Made by a program: the position numbers and the translations under genes | The notes under the pieces: generated by a model | Databases searched by the model: none | What the model saw: only the letters and a program-made list of their open reading frames with translations | Told to the model about the DNA's origin: nothing | Part shown: positions 8,705-16,332 of the stretch, in pieces | Numbering within the stretch: the stretch's first letter is position 1 | Layout: the number at the start of each line of letters is the position of its first letter | DNA from: Novosphingobium resinovorum | GTDB taxonomy: Bacteria > Pseudomonadota > Alphaproteobacteria > Sphingomonadales > Sphingomonadaceae | NCBI RefSeq assembly: GCF_027922145.1 | Contig: NZ_BSFC01000002.1 | Coordinates: 1 to 64,000, forward strand | Direction: 5' to 3' | Length of the DNA: 64,000 nucleotides

Positions 8705-10066
8705 TCATCGTCTGAATTCCGGTGCAATAGTGAAGCAGGCGCCTCTTTCGCTGGGGGCGAGCGAGATTTCGAGATGATGCCGTTCGGCTATCGCGCGGCA
8801 TAGTGCGAGGCCGAGGCCTGCTCCTTCGGTGCCGAGCGAACTACCGCCGCGGGCGAATTTCTGGAAAATCCTGTCGCGCTGGTCTTCGGCAATGCCTGGC
8901 CCGTCGTCGCTGACGATCAGCAACGGCCCTCGTCGCAGCGTGAGGCGGACCGTACCGCCGGGAGGTACGAACTTGAAGGCGTTATCCAGCAAGTTGGTGA
9001 TCAGCCGGGTAAGCGACATTTCCTCGCCCGCGATCGAGACTTCGGGCTCGATGTCGAGGATTAGCCGGTGGCCGGATTCCTCGGCGCTGTCGGCGTAGAG
9101 TTCGCCGAGGCGGGCGGACAGGGAACTCAGGTCCACGGGGATGAGGCCATGGCGATCGCCGCGCCGCGCCTCGCTGGCAGCGATGTCCAGCAGCGATTCG
9201 AGCATGCGGATGATACCCCGGATCTCGGTACGAGCATCGGCGATACGCGCGGCCGTCTCGGCATCGGGCGTGGCGGCGAGTGCTTTCACCAGCCGGTTGT
9301 CGAGATGCATCAGCGGCGTGCGCATCTCGTGCGCGACATGGTCGGTCGTTTCGCGGTGGGCTGCGGCGAGTCGTTTCAGGCGGCCAAGGGCGTTGCCCGA
9401 GTGGGCGGCCAGTTCGTCGATCTCGTCATGCCCGGCCGAGCCGCGTGCCAGTTCCTGCAGCGCTGCGTCGTCGGGCTGGCGGAAGGCGGCGTTGATCCGT
9501 TCCAGCCTTCCTGCCAGGCGATGCGCTGCAGTCCAGCCGCCAAGCGCCACCGCCAAGGTCGCCAGCACGCCGCCGGTGAGGAATACCAGTGCCACCTGCC
9601 GCAGCAGCATGGAAAGGTCGCGATACTCGTGCGCGACCAGCAGCTTGAGGTTGGGGCCGAGCTGGGTGGCGCGGGCGAAGGCGAGTTCGCCGCCCTCTAT
9701 GCGGATGTCGGCGGCCTCGGAGATGCCGGCATGCAGCCCCGGCCATTGGGTCAGGTCTCCGGCGATAGGTTTCCCCTGCGCATCGGCGAGGAGGTAGTGC
9801 GCGGGATCGCCGTTGCGCGGTTGCAGTGCGAGGCGGTCCTTGATGCGCTTGCCGAGTTCGTCGCGATCGCCGCTGGCGTAGATGTCGACCATGCCAGCAA
9901 GATCGACGTCGACAGCCCGTTCCAGCGCTTGCCGGTTGGAGCGCTCGATCGTGGCGTTGGTCAACAGCCACAGCCCGAAGGTGATCACCGCTGCCGTGGC
10001 GATCGCCCAGACGACGATCTGAGCGAAAATCGAATTACGGATGAAAGCCAGCCGCTTCATGGGCAT
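8705..10066 (-). CDS. Sensor histidine kinase with two membrane segments and HAMP-like linker
   Basis: A 453-residue protein; ATGs at 10066 and 10060 are both possible starts. Membrane segments are seen at residues ~13-35 and ~157-178, flanking a ~120-residue periplasmic sensor region. A HAMP-like linker precedes the dimerisation/phosphoacceptor helix with HVAHEMRTPLMHL (His246). The kinase domain has an N box (LLDNAFKF), G1 (SDDGPGIAE), F box (KFARGG) and G2 (GAGLGLALCR). It lies 50 bp downstream of its OmpR-type partner and should be co-transcribed with it. The stimulus is unknown. Confidence 0.92.
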   Translation of the reverse strand: MPMKRLAFIRNSIFAQIVVWAIATAAVITFGLWLLTNATIERSNRQALERAVDVDLAGMVDIYASGDRDELGKRIKDRLALQPRNGDPAHYLLADAQGKPIAGDLTQWPGLHAGISEAADIRIEGGELAFARATQLGPNLKLLVAHEYRDLSMLLRQVALVFLTGGVLATLAVALGGWTAAHRLAGRLERINAAFRQPDDAALQELARGSAGHDEIDELAAHSGNALGRLKRLAAAHRETTDHVAHEMRTPLMHLDNRLVKALAATPDAETAARIADARTEIRGIIRMLESLLDIAASEARRGDRHGLIPVDLSSLSARLGELYADSAEESGHRLILDIEPEVSIAGEEMSLTRLITNLLDNAFKFVPPGGTVRLTLRRGPLLIVSDDGPGIAEDQRDRIFQKFARGGSSLGTEGAGLGLALCRAIAERHHLEISLAPSERGACFTIAPEFRR

Positions 10067-10115
10067 ACGTAGCTTGGCAGCGGATCGCGGACCGATGACG
10101 CTATGAAGGGCCCGC

Positions 10116-10793
10116 TCACCGCCCGTCCAGCAACCTGTAGCCGGAGCCCCAGATGGTTTCGAGTGCGGGCTTGTCGAAACCTTCTTCGAGCTTGCGGCGC
10201 AGGCGGCCGATGTTGACGTCCACCACGTTGGTCTGCGGATCGAAGTTCATCTTCCACACGTCGCGTAGCAGCATCTCGCGCGTCAGGACTTCGCCTGCGT
10301 TCTCCATGAAGTGGCGGAAAAGCTCGAATTCCTTGGGGCTGAGTGCAAGGTGGCGATTGTCGCGAAAGGCGGTGCGGGCCTTCACGTGGCACTCGAAGGC
10401 GCCGTAGAGGATGACGGCGGAATGCTCGCGGCCGGAAGAGCGGCGGTGCAACGCGCGCAGGCGGGCGAGCAGTTCCTCACCTTCGAAGGGCTTGGCGAGG
10501 TAGTCGTCGGCCCCGGCGTCCAGCCCTTCGGCGCGGTCAGTCGAGCGGCCGAGCGCCGAGAGTAGCAGGACCGGCGTGCCGACCCCGCTCTCGCGCAAGC
10601 GAGACAGGATGGTGATGCCGTCCAAGTCAGGAAGCATGCGGTCGAGGATGATGACGTCGAACCGCTCTGCGCCGGCGCGTTTGAGGCCTTCGTTGCCGGT
10701 TGCGCACCATGTGAGTGCGTCCCCGGCCCCGACTGCAAGCTCCTTTACTTGGGACGCTGCGCGCATATCGTCCTCAATGTAGAGGATATTCAT
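10116..10793 (-). CDS. OmpR/PhoB-family response regulator
   Basis: A 225-residue protein from the ATG at 10793; a GTG-type extension of four residues upstream adds nothing. The receiver domain has the acidic pair in MNILYIEDD, phosphoacceptor Asp51 in VIILDRMLPD, and the conserved Lys in LAKPFEGEE. The C-terminal winged-helix DNA-binding domain has LSPKEFELFRHFMEN, VLTREMLLRDVW and VDVNIGRLRRKLEE. It is the upstream gene of the pair with the histidine kinase. The secreted-peptide gene at 10992-11129 lies just upstream on the same strand and could be a target or a signal. Confidence 0.95.
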   Translation of the reverse strand: MNILYIEDDMRAASQVKELAVGAGDALTWCATGNEGLKRAGAERFDVIILDRMLPDLDGITILSRLRESGVGTPVLLLSALGRSTDRAEGLDAGADDYLAKPFEGEELLARLRALHRRSSGREHSAVILYGAFECHVKARTAFRDNRHLALSPKEFELFRHFMENAGEVLTREMLLRDVWKMNFDPQTNVVDVNIGRLRRKLEEGFDKPALETIWGSGYRLLDGR

Positions 10794-10939
10794 TCCAACC
10801 ATCATGCCGCTTTCACAGCCAAGTGATTATCGTTATCTATTGCAGCTATTAATAAGCGCGTGGTGGCCCACCGTCGCCTGACAATGCTTGTTATTATTGG
10901 GTCGGTGGCTTGCGTCTCGTTTCCTGGTCCATCTTTTTC

Positions 10940-10964
10940 AGAAAGACGGGCACTTTTGGCCCGC
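10940..10964 (-). terminator. Weak hairpin after the small secreted-peptide gene
   Basis: On the minus strand GCGGGC, a 7-nt loop and GCCCGT form a short stem followed by CTTTCTG. The T-tract is poor, so termination is uncertain; it may only attenuate transcription into the two-component genes. Confidence 0.3.
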
Positions 10965-10991
10965 TTTTCTTGTTTTTCCATCTGGTGCAAT

Positions 10992-11129
10992 TCAACCGAA
11001 GAAGAAGCTCCAGAAGCTCCGCGCGGTACCGGTGTCCAGATTGCCGGGGACCGTTTCGATGGCCGCATTTGCTACCGTGGCCGAAAAAACCAGGGCAGCA
11101 CTGACTGCTGCGATCGCGAACTTTTTCAT
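10992..11129 (-). CDS. Small secreted peptide (45 residues), unrecognised family
   Basis: An ATG at 11129 is preceded by a near-consensus ribosome site (CAGGAG, 7-nt spacing) and opens a 45-codon frame ending in TGA at 10992. The first ~22 residues form a textbook signal peptide: MKKF, a hydrophobic AIAAVSAALVFSATV core, and an ANA cleavage motif. The predicted mature peptide is about 23 residues, acidic to neutral at the start (AIETVPGNLDTG) with an unusual aromatic C-terminus (SFWSFFFG). I recognise no family. A sigma-70-like promoter lies at 11192-11219. It sits between a CsgG/HfaB-family gene and a two-component system on the same strand. Being this short it could be spurious, but signal peptide, ribosome site and promoter agree. 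Confidence 0.6.
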   Translation of the reverse strand: MKKFAIAAVSAALVFSATVANAAIETVPGNLDTGTARSFWSFFFG

Positions 11130-11191
11130 CGATGAACTCCTGTGCCCCTGGCAATATCGGAATCAAGCAAAGGCGCTATTCCGAGGTCTGC

Positions 11192-11219
11192 AGGATATGT
11201 TGCGACAAGTGCGCGTCAA
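11192..11219 (-). promoter_or_regulatory. Sigma-70-like promoter of the small peptide gene
   Basis: On the minus strand TTGACG (11219-11214) and TATCCT (11197-11192) are separated by 16 nt, giving a leader of about 60 nt before the ATG at 11129. Called by eye. Confidence 0.4.
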
Positions 11220-11241
11220 CACTTCCACGAGTTAAATATAG

Positions 11242-12006
11242 TTATTGCGCCTTGGGCGCTGCCGCCGAGGCATCGACAGGCAGGCCGCCAAGCTCGGTGA
11301 CCAGCTTGGTGTAGGCGTCAAGGTAGGCGAGCACGATGATCTGGCCGATCTGCGTGTTCTGGTAGCCGCCGCCGCCTGCTGCACCGAAAGTGCCGCCGAA
11401 GAAGCCGCCGCCGCCCGCGCCGAAGCTGACGTCGGATTTGCGGGCATAGCCCTCGGTCAGCGCCTCTTCCACGGTGGTGCGCGAATTCACGATCGAGAGG
11501 GTGACGTTCGCCTCGCCCTTCTTGACGTTGAGACCACCGGCGATCGCACCCACGCCGCGCCCGAACAGGCCGCCGACGCCGCCCAGCACGCCGCCGATGC
11601 CGCTACCGCCCGAATTGTTGTTGGTCGAGACGATGTCCGGCTGCAGGAAATAGTCCGCCGCCTTGATTTGGCCCTTGCCGATGTTGGAGCCCTTCTGCAG
11701 TTCACCCTGTTCGGCGAGCGCGCGCTCCATGGCGCTGTTCTGCAGCGAGCGGCCGCGGTTGACCATGGTGAAGCAGCCCGACTTCTGCACGAAGACGCGC
11801 AGAATCGCCTCGGGGCTGCCCAGGCTCAACTCGCGCCACCACTGGGTGTCGGGCTCGATGATGGCGACGGTGCCCAGGTTCTTGCGGCAGACGGGGATCG
11901 ACTGCTGGCCCTTTTCCTGCAGTTTTCGACCCGAGGACTGGTCGGCGAGGGCGGGGGTGGCCGCAAGGGTGGTGAGCGCGGCCAGCGCGCAAACGAACGT
12001 CTTCAT
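11242..12006 (-). CDS. CsgG/HfaB-family protein
   Basis: A 254-residue protein with a signal peptide (MKTFVCALAALTTLAATPALA, cleavage near ALA-DQ). The body matches the CsgG/HfaB family: GTVAIIEPD near residue 45, a ...MVNRGRSLQNSAMER... segment, KAADYFLQPDIVS, a Gly-rich loop (residues ~130-160), the repeated NVTLSIVNSRTTVEEALTEG strand/helix, and a C-terminal DAYTKLVTELGG helix. CsgG forms the outer-membrane curli export channel and HfaB anchors holdfast. Unlike typical CsgG, there is no Cys at the expected +1 position, so it does not look like a lipoprotein. No curli subunit gene is nearby, and the function is open. Confidence 0.8.
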   Translation of the reverse strand: MKTFVCALAALTTLAATPALADQSSGRKLQEKGQQSIPVCRKNLGTVAIIEPDTQWWRELSLGSPEAILRVFVQKSGCFTMVNRGRSLQNSAMERALAEQGELQKGSNIGKGQIKAADYFLQPDIVSTNNNSGGSGIGGVLGGVGGLFGRGVGAIAGGLNVKKGEANVTLSIVNSRTTVEEALTEGYARKSDVSFGAGGGGFFGGTFGAAGGGGYQNTQIGQIIVLAYLDAYTKLVTELGGLPVDASAAAPKAQ

Positions 12007-12207
12007 CAGTAGTGCTCCCTATTGTCTCGCGCGGACGCGAAGTGCCCAATCCCCAGGGCGACGAACTCCTTATGCGGTCACTCTTGCACGAACAAATGAC
12101 GATGTCTGTGAGAATCTTTCGCAATTTAGTGTGCGTTTTCAGAATCAAGTGAGGTTCGTGCCATTTTCGCGATTGCGCAGGAACCAGGCGCGCACCGCCT
12201 TCCTGGA

Positions 12208-12285
12208 TCGTCATTGCGAGCGCAGCGAAGCAATCCAGGGCGGTTTACGCGGCCTTGGATTGCTTCGCTGCGCTCGCAATGACGA
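12208..12285. repeat. Dispersed palindromic repeat, family A copy 2
   Basis: Same element as 4037-4115, with arms TCATTGCGAGCGCAGCGAAG... and its reverse complement around an ~11-bp loop. It lies between panC and the csgG-like gene. Confidence 0.85.
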
Positions 12286-12317
12286 GGAAGGTGTGACGGA
12301 TGCTCTGGCGGGCCGGT

Positions 12318-13175
12318 TCAGGCCGGAGACACGGCCATGTTGTCGATCAGCCGCGCGGGGCCGATCCGTGCCGCCACGATGAGCCGCATCGGCCGGTCCG
12401 ATCGGGTGGTCAGTGCCGTAAGATCATCCGCATCGCGCAGTTCGGCATAGTCAACCGAGCGGAAGCCACCCGCGACGATTTCGGCCTCCAGCTTGGCGAG
12501 GGTTTCCGACACATCCGCCCCGCCTTCGATGGCGGTGATGGCGGTGCACATCGCGGTCGGCAGTGCGACCGCCGCCTTGCGCTCCCCGGCCGAGAGGTAG
12601 GCATTGCGCGAGGACATCGCGAGCCCGTCCGCCTCGCGCACGGTCGGCACGCCGAGGATGGAGCCAGCGGCGGGGCGGGTGAGGTCAAGGTCGCGCGCCA
12701 TCCGGCGGATGACGGCCAGTTGCTGCCAGTCCTTCTCGCCGAACAGGGCCATGTCTGGCATGACCTGGTTGAACAGCTTGCACACCACGGTGGCGACGCC
12801 GTCGAAGTGGCCGGGCCGCGACGCGCCGCACAGGCCCTCGCTGACCCCGGCGACAGAGATGTTGGAGGCGAAGCCGGCCGGGTACATCGCCTCGACCGTG
12901 GGTGCCCAGAGCAGGTCCACCCCTTCGGCTTCCAGCAGCGCCGAGTCGCGGGCAAGCTGGCGCGGATAGGCGTCGAGATCCTCGTTCGCACCGAACTGGA
13001 GCGGGTTGACGAAGATCGATACGACCACGGCCGCGCCCCGGCTTTTCGCCTCGCGCACGAGCGTCAGATGGCCGTCATGCAGTGCGCCCATCGTGGGCAC
13101 GAGCGCGACCTGACCGGTCTTGCGAAGCTCGGCAACCGCATTGCGCAGTGGATCAAGAGCGTGGACGGTTTGCAT
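12318..13175 (-). CDS. panC: Pantoate--beta-alanine ligase
   Basis: A 285-residue protein of normal length. Catalytic motifs of the cytidylyltransferase-like ligases are intact: PTMGALHDGH (residues 27-36), SIFVNPLQFG, FGEKDWQQL, and the SSRNAYLS segment. It condenses pantoate and beta-alanine with ATP in the cytoplasm to make pantothenate for coenzyme A. It is divergent from mipZ with a ~130-bp gap. Confidence 0.97.
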   Translation of the reverse strand: MQTVHALDPLRNAVAELRKTGQVALVPTMGALHDGHLTLVREAKSRGAAVVVSIFVNPLQFGANEDLDAYPRQLARDSALLEAEGVDLLWAPTVEAMYPAGFASNISVAGVSEGLCGASRPGHFDGVATVVCKLFNQVMPDMALFGEKDWQQLAVIRRMARDLDLTRPAAGSILGVPTVREADGLAMSSRNAYLSAGERKAAVALPTAMCTAITAIEGGADVSETLAKLEAEIVAGGFRSVDYAELRDADDLTALTTRSDRPMRLIVAARIGPARLIDNMAVSPA

Positions 13176-13306
13176 TGGGCTTGGCTGCTCCGGTATGATG
13201 GGCGCGACCGAAAGGTGCGTTTGGGCCTTAGCCCCGGCGCACCTGCGGGGGCAATGATTTCAACGTCGGGCCGGGCGACCGGTCCCGCGAGCAGGATAAC
13301 GGTCAC

Positions 13307-14119
13307 GTGACAGCGCATCGCATCGTCTTCGCCAACGAGAAGGGCGGCACCGGCAAGTCCACCACCGCCGTCCATGTCGCCATCGCGCTCGCCTACCAGG
13401 GCGCGAATGTCGCCTGCATCGACCTCGACCACCGCCAGCGCACGCTCTACCGCTACCTCGAGAACCGGATCGAGACCGAGCGCAAGCGCGAGATCGCGCT
13501 GCCCGGCGCGCGCTTCGCGGTCTACGATGGCGACGACATCGGCGAACTCGACGATCTCGCCGAGCAGATCGCGGAGGGCTACGACTTCCTCGTCTTCGAC
13601 ACGCCCGGCCGCGACGATCCCTTCGCCCGCCACGTGGCGACCACGGCGGACACGCTGGTCACCCCGCTCAACGACAGCTTCGTCGACTTCGATCTTCTCG
13701 GTCAGGTCGAGAGCGAGACCTTCAAGGTCAAGCGCCTCTCGTTCTATGCCGAAGTCATGTGGGAGGCGCGCAAGAAGCGCGGGCTCAAGACCATCAACGA
13801 AGGCCGCCGCGAACTCGACTGGGTCGTCGTGCGCAACCGCGTCCAGCACGTCGAGGCGCGTAACATGCGGCGCATCGACGGGGCGCTTCAGGAACTGTCC
13901 AAGCGCGCGGGCTTCCGCGTCGCGGCGGGCCTGTCCGAGCGCGTCATCTTCCGCGAGCTGTTCCCCTCGGGCCTGACTCTGCTCGACAAGGGATTTCTGG
14001 GCGATCTGGGCACCAGCCACCTCGTCGCGCGGCAGGAACTGCGCGGGCTGGTCGCCGGGCTCAACCTGCCGGTGCCGGTACGGCGGGAGTCCGAAACGGC
14101 CTTCGCCGCCGCAGGCTGA
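13307..14119 (+). CDS. mipZ: Division-plane positioning ATPase
   Basis: A 270-residue ParA/Mrp-like P-loop ATPase starting at GTG 13307. It has the deviant Walker A KGGTGKST (residues 12-19), a switch I/II region with DLDHRQRTL and FDTPGRDD, and SRV-type basic surface segments. Overall length and the ERKREIALP and NDSFVDFDLLGQV segments match alphaproteobacterial MipZ, which forms a gradient from the poles and inhibits FtsZ ring assembly away from midcell. A small membrane-anchored J-domain gene follows 11 bp downstream, likely in the same transcript. Confidence 0.93.
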   Translation: MTAHRIVFANEKGGTGKSTTAVHVAIALAYQGANVACIDLDHRQRTLYRYLENRIETERKREIALPGARFAVYDGDDIGELDDLAEQIAEGYDFLVFDTPGRDDPFARHVATTADTLVTPLNDSFVDFDLLGQVESETFKVKRLSFYAEVMWEARKKRGLKTINEGRRELDWVVVRNRVQHVEARNMRRIDGALQELSKRAGFRVAAGLSERVIFRELFPSGLTLLDKGFLGDLGTSHLVARQELRGLVAGLNLPVPVRRESETAFAAAG

Positions 14120-14130
14120 CGGGAAGGCCC

Positions 14131-14415
14131 ATGATCAAGCTGCTCTGGCTGGTCGCGCTCGGCTGCATCGTCTGCCGGATGCTCATCGGCCGCTGGCCCT
14201 GGGAAAAGAAGCGCAAGGTCGCGGGGCCGTCCTTCGAGACGGCGCAGGCGCGGGCGCTGCTGGGCGTGGACGCGGGCGCCGACCGGCGCGAGATCGTCGA
14301 GGCGCACCGCCGCCGCATCGCGCTGGTGCACCCCGACAAGGGCGGCAGCTCCGAGCAGGTGCACGAGGCGAATGCCGCGCGCGACGTGCTGCTGGCGGTG
14401 CTGCCTGCGGATTAG
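14131..14415 (+). CDS. Membrane-anchored J-domain protein
   Basis: A 94-residue protein. The N-terminus (MIKLLWLVALGCIVCRMLIG) is a single membrane segment; a short basic linker leads into a C-terminal J domain with the HPD triad at residues 67-69 (LVHPDKGG). The arrangement resembles the DjlA/Tim14-type short J proteins that recruit and stimulate DnaK at the membrane. It follows mipZ closely. Confidence 0.85.
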   Translation: MIKLLWLVALGCIVCRMLIGRWPWEKKRKVAGPSFETAQARALLGVDAGADRREIVEAHRRRIALVHPDKGGSSEQVHEANAARDVLLAVLPAD

Positions 14416-14444
14416 AATGCCATCGTCTTTGGCTGAAACACCAT

Positions 14445-14532
14445 TCGTCATCCCCGCGAAGGCGGGGACCCATCTGATGATGGTTCAATCTGCCACGTCA
14501 GGAGATGGGTTCCCGCCTTCGCGGGACTGACG
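14445..14532. repeat. Dispersed palindromic repeat, family B copy 1 (inverted pair)
   Basis: The left part contains TCATCCCCGCGAAGGCGGGG and ACCCATCTGA, the right part the reverse complement (AGATGGGTTCCCGCCTTCGC). It separates the convergent J-domain and SDR genes. The same family flanks the GIY-YIG gene at 19.9-20.4 kb. Confidence 0.8.
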
Positions 14533-14559
14533 GCGATAAAATTACGAGGCGAGCACGCT

Positions 14560-15309
14560 TTAATTTTCCCGCGCGATCTGGAAGCCCGCGAACGACTGGT
14601 TCACCGGCATCAGTTCCAGCGTGTTGATGTTGACGTGCGCGGGCAGGGTGGCGACCCAGAGCACGGTCTCGGCGATGTCCTCGCCGGTCATCGGGTTGAC
14701 GCCTGCGTAGAACGTGTCGGACGCGGCCTGATCGCCGCCGTTGCGAACCACGGTGAACTCGGTTTCCACCATGCCGGGCTCGATCGAGGTCACGCGCACG
14801 CCGGTGCCGCTCAGATCCGAGCGCAGGCCGAGCGCGAACTGGCGCACGAAGGCTTTGGTGCCGCCGTACACGTTGCCGCCGGTGTAGGGATACGTCGCCG
14901 CGACCGAGGACAGCATCACGATCCCACCCTTGCGCGCGATCAGGCCCGGCAGCAGCTTGTGCGTCAGCGAGACCAGGCTGACGACGTTGGTGTCGATCAT
15001 CGTCTTCCAGTTGGCGAGGTCGGCTGCCTGCGCGGGCGCCGCGCCCAGCGCGAGACCCGCGTTGTTCACGAGGCAGTCGATCGCGGCGAAATCGGCCGGA
15101 AGCGCATCGAGCGCGGCGTCGCGGGCGGCTTCGTCACGCACGTCGAAGACGGCGGCGTGGAAGCGGTCGGCACCCAGTTCGTCCGTCAGCGCCTGAAGCC
15201 GCTCGGCGCGGCGGCCGGTGCCGATCACGCGCCATCCGGCCTTCACGAAAGCGCGCGCGCAGGCTTCGCCGATACCGGAAGTGGCGCCGGTTACAAGTAC
15301 GGTCTTCAT
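14560..15309 (-). CDS. Short-chain dehydrogenase (YdfG-like 3-hydroxy acid dehydrogenase)
   Basis: A 249-residue classical SDR from the ATG at 15309. The cofactor motif is TGATSGIG (residues 7-14), followed by GTGRRAERL, which favours NADP. NNAGLALG, the catalytic Ser in MLSSVAA and YGGTK (Tyr-x3-Lys) are present. The LALGAAPAQAADLANW and NINTLELMPVNQSFAGF stretches resemble YdfG, which reduces malonic semialdehyde and oxidises 3-hydroxy acids and serine. It is 11 bp downstream of an aldose-epimerase gene on the same strand. Confidence 0.85.
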   Translation of the reverse strand: MKTVLVTGATSGIGEACARAFVKAGWRVIGTGRRAERLQALTDELGADRFHAAVFDVRDEAARDAALDALPADFAAIDCLVNNAGLALGAAPAQAADLANWKTMIDTNVVSLVSLTHKLLPGLIARKGGIVMLSSVAATYPYTGGNVYGGTKAFVRQFALGLRSDLSGTGVRVTSIEPGMVETEFTVVRNGGDQAASDTFYAGVNPMTGEDIAETVLWVATLPAHVNINTLELMPVNQSFAGFQIAREN

Positions 15310-15320
15310 GGGGGATTCCT

Positions 15321-16202
15321 TCAATCTGCGGAGAGGACGGTGACGTCCATGCGGAAGCTGCGCGCCTCTCCGGGCGCCAGCGTGATCACGCCCGGCTTTT
15401 CGCGGAAATCGCCGGCAAAGCCAAGGGGGTCGGCATGGCCCTGCCACGGTTCGATGCACAAGTAAGCCGCGCCGGGCTTCTGCCAGATGCCCAGCATCGG
15501 GGTGTCCGGAAAGGCGATGGCGAGCTGTGTCCCGCCCGGTGCGCCGTATGTGAGCGCGCGGCTGGAGAGGCGGTCCCAGATCACCGCGTCCTCCTCGAAC
15601 AGCGCGGCGTCCAGCGGCAGGATATGGCCCTCGACCGGCGATGCCACAGGCTCGGGCAACAGGAGTCCGCTGGGACCGTCGATGCGGCGGATCGGCTGGG
15701 GTTCGGGCTGTTCGAAGGCGACCACGTGGTCGGCCTTGGTGGCGCCTCCCGGCAGCGGCCAGGCGAAGCCGGGGTGGAAGCCCAGGCTGAATGGCAACGG
15801 GGCATCGCCGGCGTTGAGCACCCGCGCCTCGGTGAACAGGGCTGTGCCTTCCAGTCGGAACGCCATCTCCAGCATGAAGGCGAACGGATAGACCGCGCGC
15901 GTTTCAGGACTGTCGGTCAGGCGGAAAAGCGCACGATCGGTGCCCGCTTCCAAGACCTCGAACACCGACTTGCGCGCGAAGCCGTGCCGGGGCAGGGCGT
16001 ATTCCTCGCCGTCCAGCCGGTAGGTGTCGCCGTTCAAGGCCCCGACGATCGGGAACAGCAGCGGCGCGTGGCCGGTCCAGAACGCCGGGTCGGCATCGGT
16101 CATGTATTCGCGGCCGAAACTGTCGGTCAGCGACCAGAGTTCGGCGCCGAGCGGGTTGATCCGGGCGGTGAGATCGCCGGAGGAGATGGTCACGAAGTCC
16201 AC
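15321..16202 (-). CDS. Aldose 1-epimerase family protein
   Basis: A 293-residue galactose-mutarotase-like beta-sandwich protein. Features: early GAELWSL, PLLFPIVGALNGD, the ALPRHGFARKS histidine motif, PFSLGFHPGFAWPL (second catalytic-type His) and a late CIEPWQGHADPL. These match the YeaD/LACX subfamily of hexose mutarotases; substrate is not predictable. It is the first gene of a two-gene unit with the SDR. Confidence 0.85.
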   Translation of the reverse strand: MDFVTISSGDLTARINPLGAELWSLTDSFGREYMTDADPAFWTGHAPLLFPIVGALNGDTYRLDGEEYALPRHGFARKSVFEVLEAGTDRALFRLTDSPETRAVYPFAFMLEMAFRLEGTALFTEARVLNAGDAPLPFSLGFHPGFAWPLPGGATKADHVVAFEQPEPQPIRRIDGPSGLLLPEPVASPVEGHILPLDAALFEEDAVIWDRLSSRALTYGAPGGTQLAIAFPDTPMLGIWQKPGAAYLCIEPWQGHADPLGFAGDFREKPGVITLAPGEARSFRMDVTVLSAD

Positions 16203-16252
16203 GTCAGTCCCCTTGTCGTACTTCCCACCTGAGCCAGTTTATGCGGCCGGGG

Positions 16253-16325
16253 CTTCGACAAGCTCAGCCTGAGCGGGCTTGGGAGGTTTTACCCTGCCTC
16301 CGCTCACCCTGAGCTTGTCGAAGGG
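16253..16325. repeat. Inverted repeat pair of a CTTCGACAAGCTCAG-type element
   Basis: CTTCGACAAGCTCAGCCTGA (from 16253) and the inverted CGCTCACCCTGAGCTTGTCG (to about 16325) flank a 30-bp spacer between the epimerase gene and pheT. A further single copy is at 23557-23580. A REP-like dispersed palindrome without an attached gene. Confidence 0.75.
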
Positions 16326-16332
16326 TCTTGCA

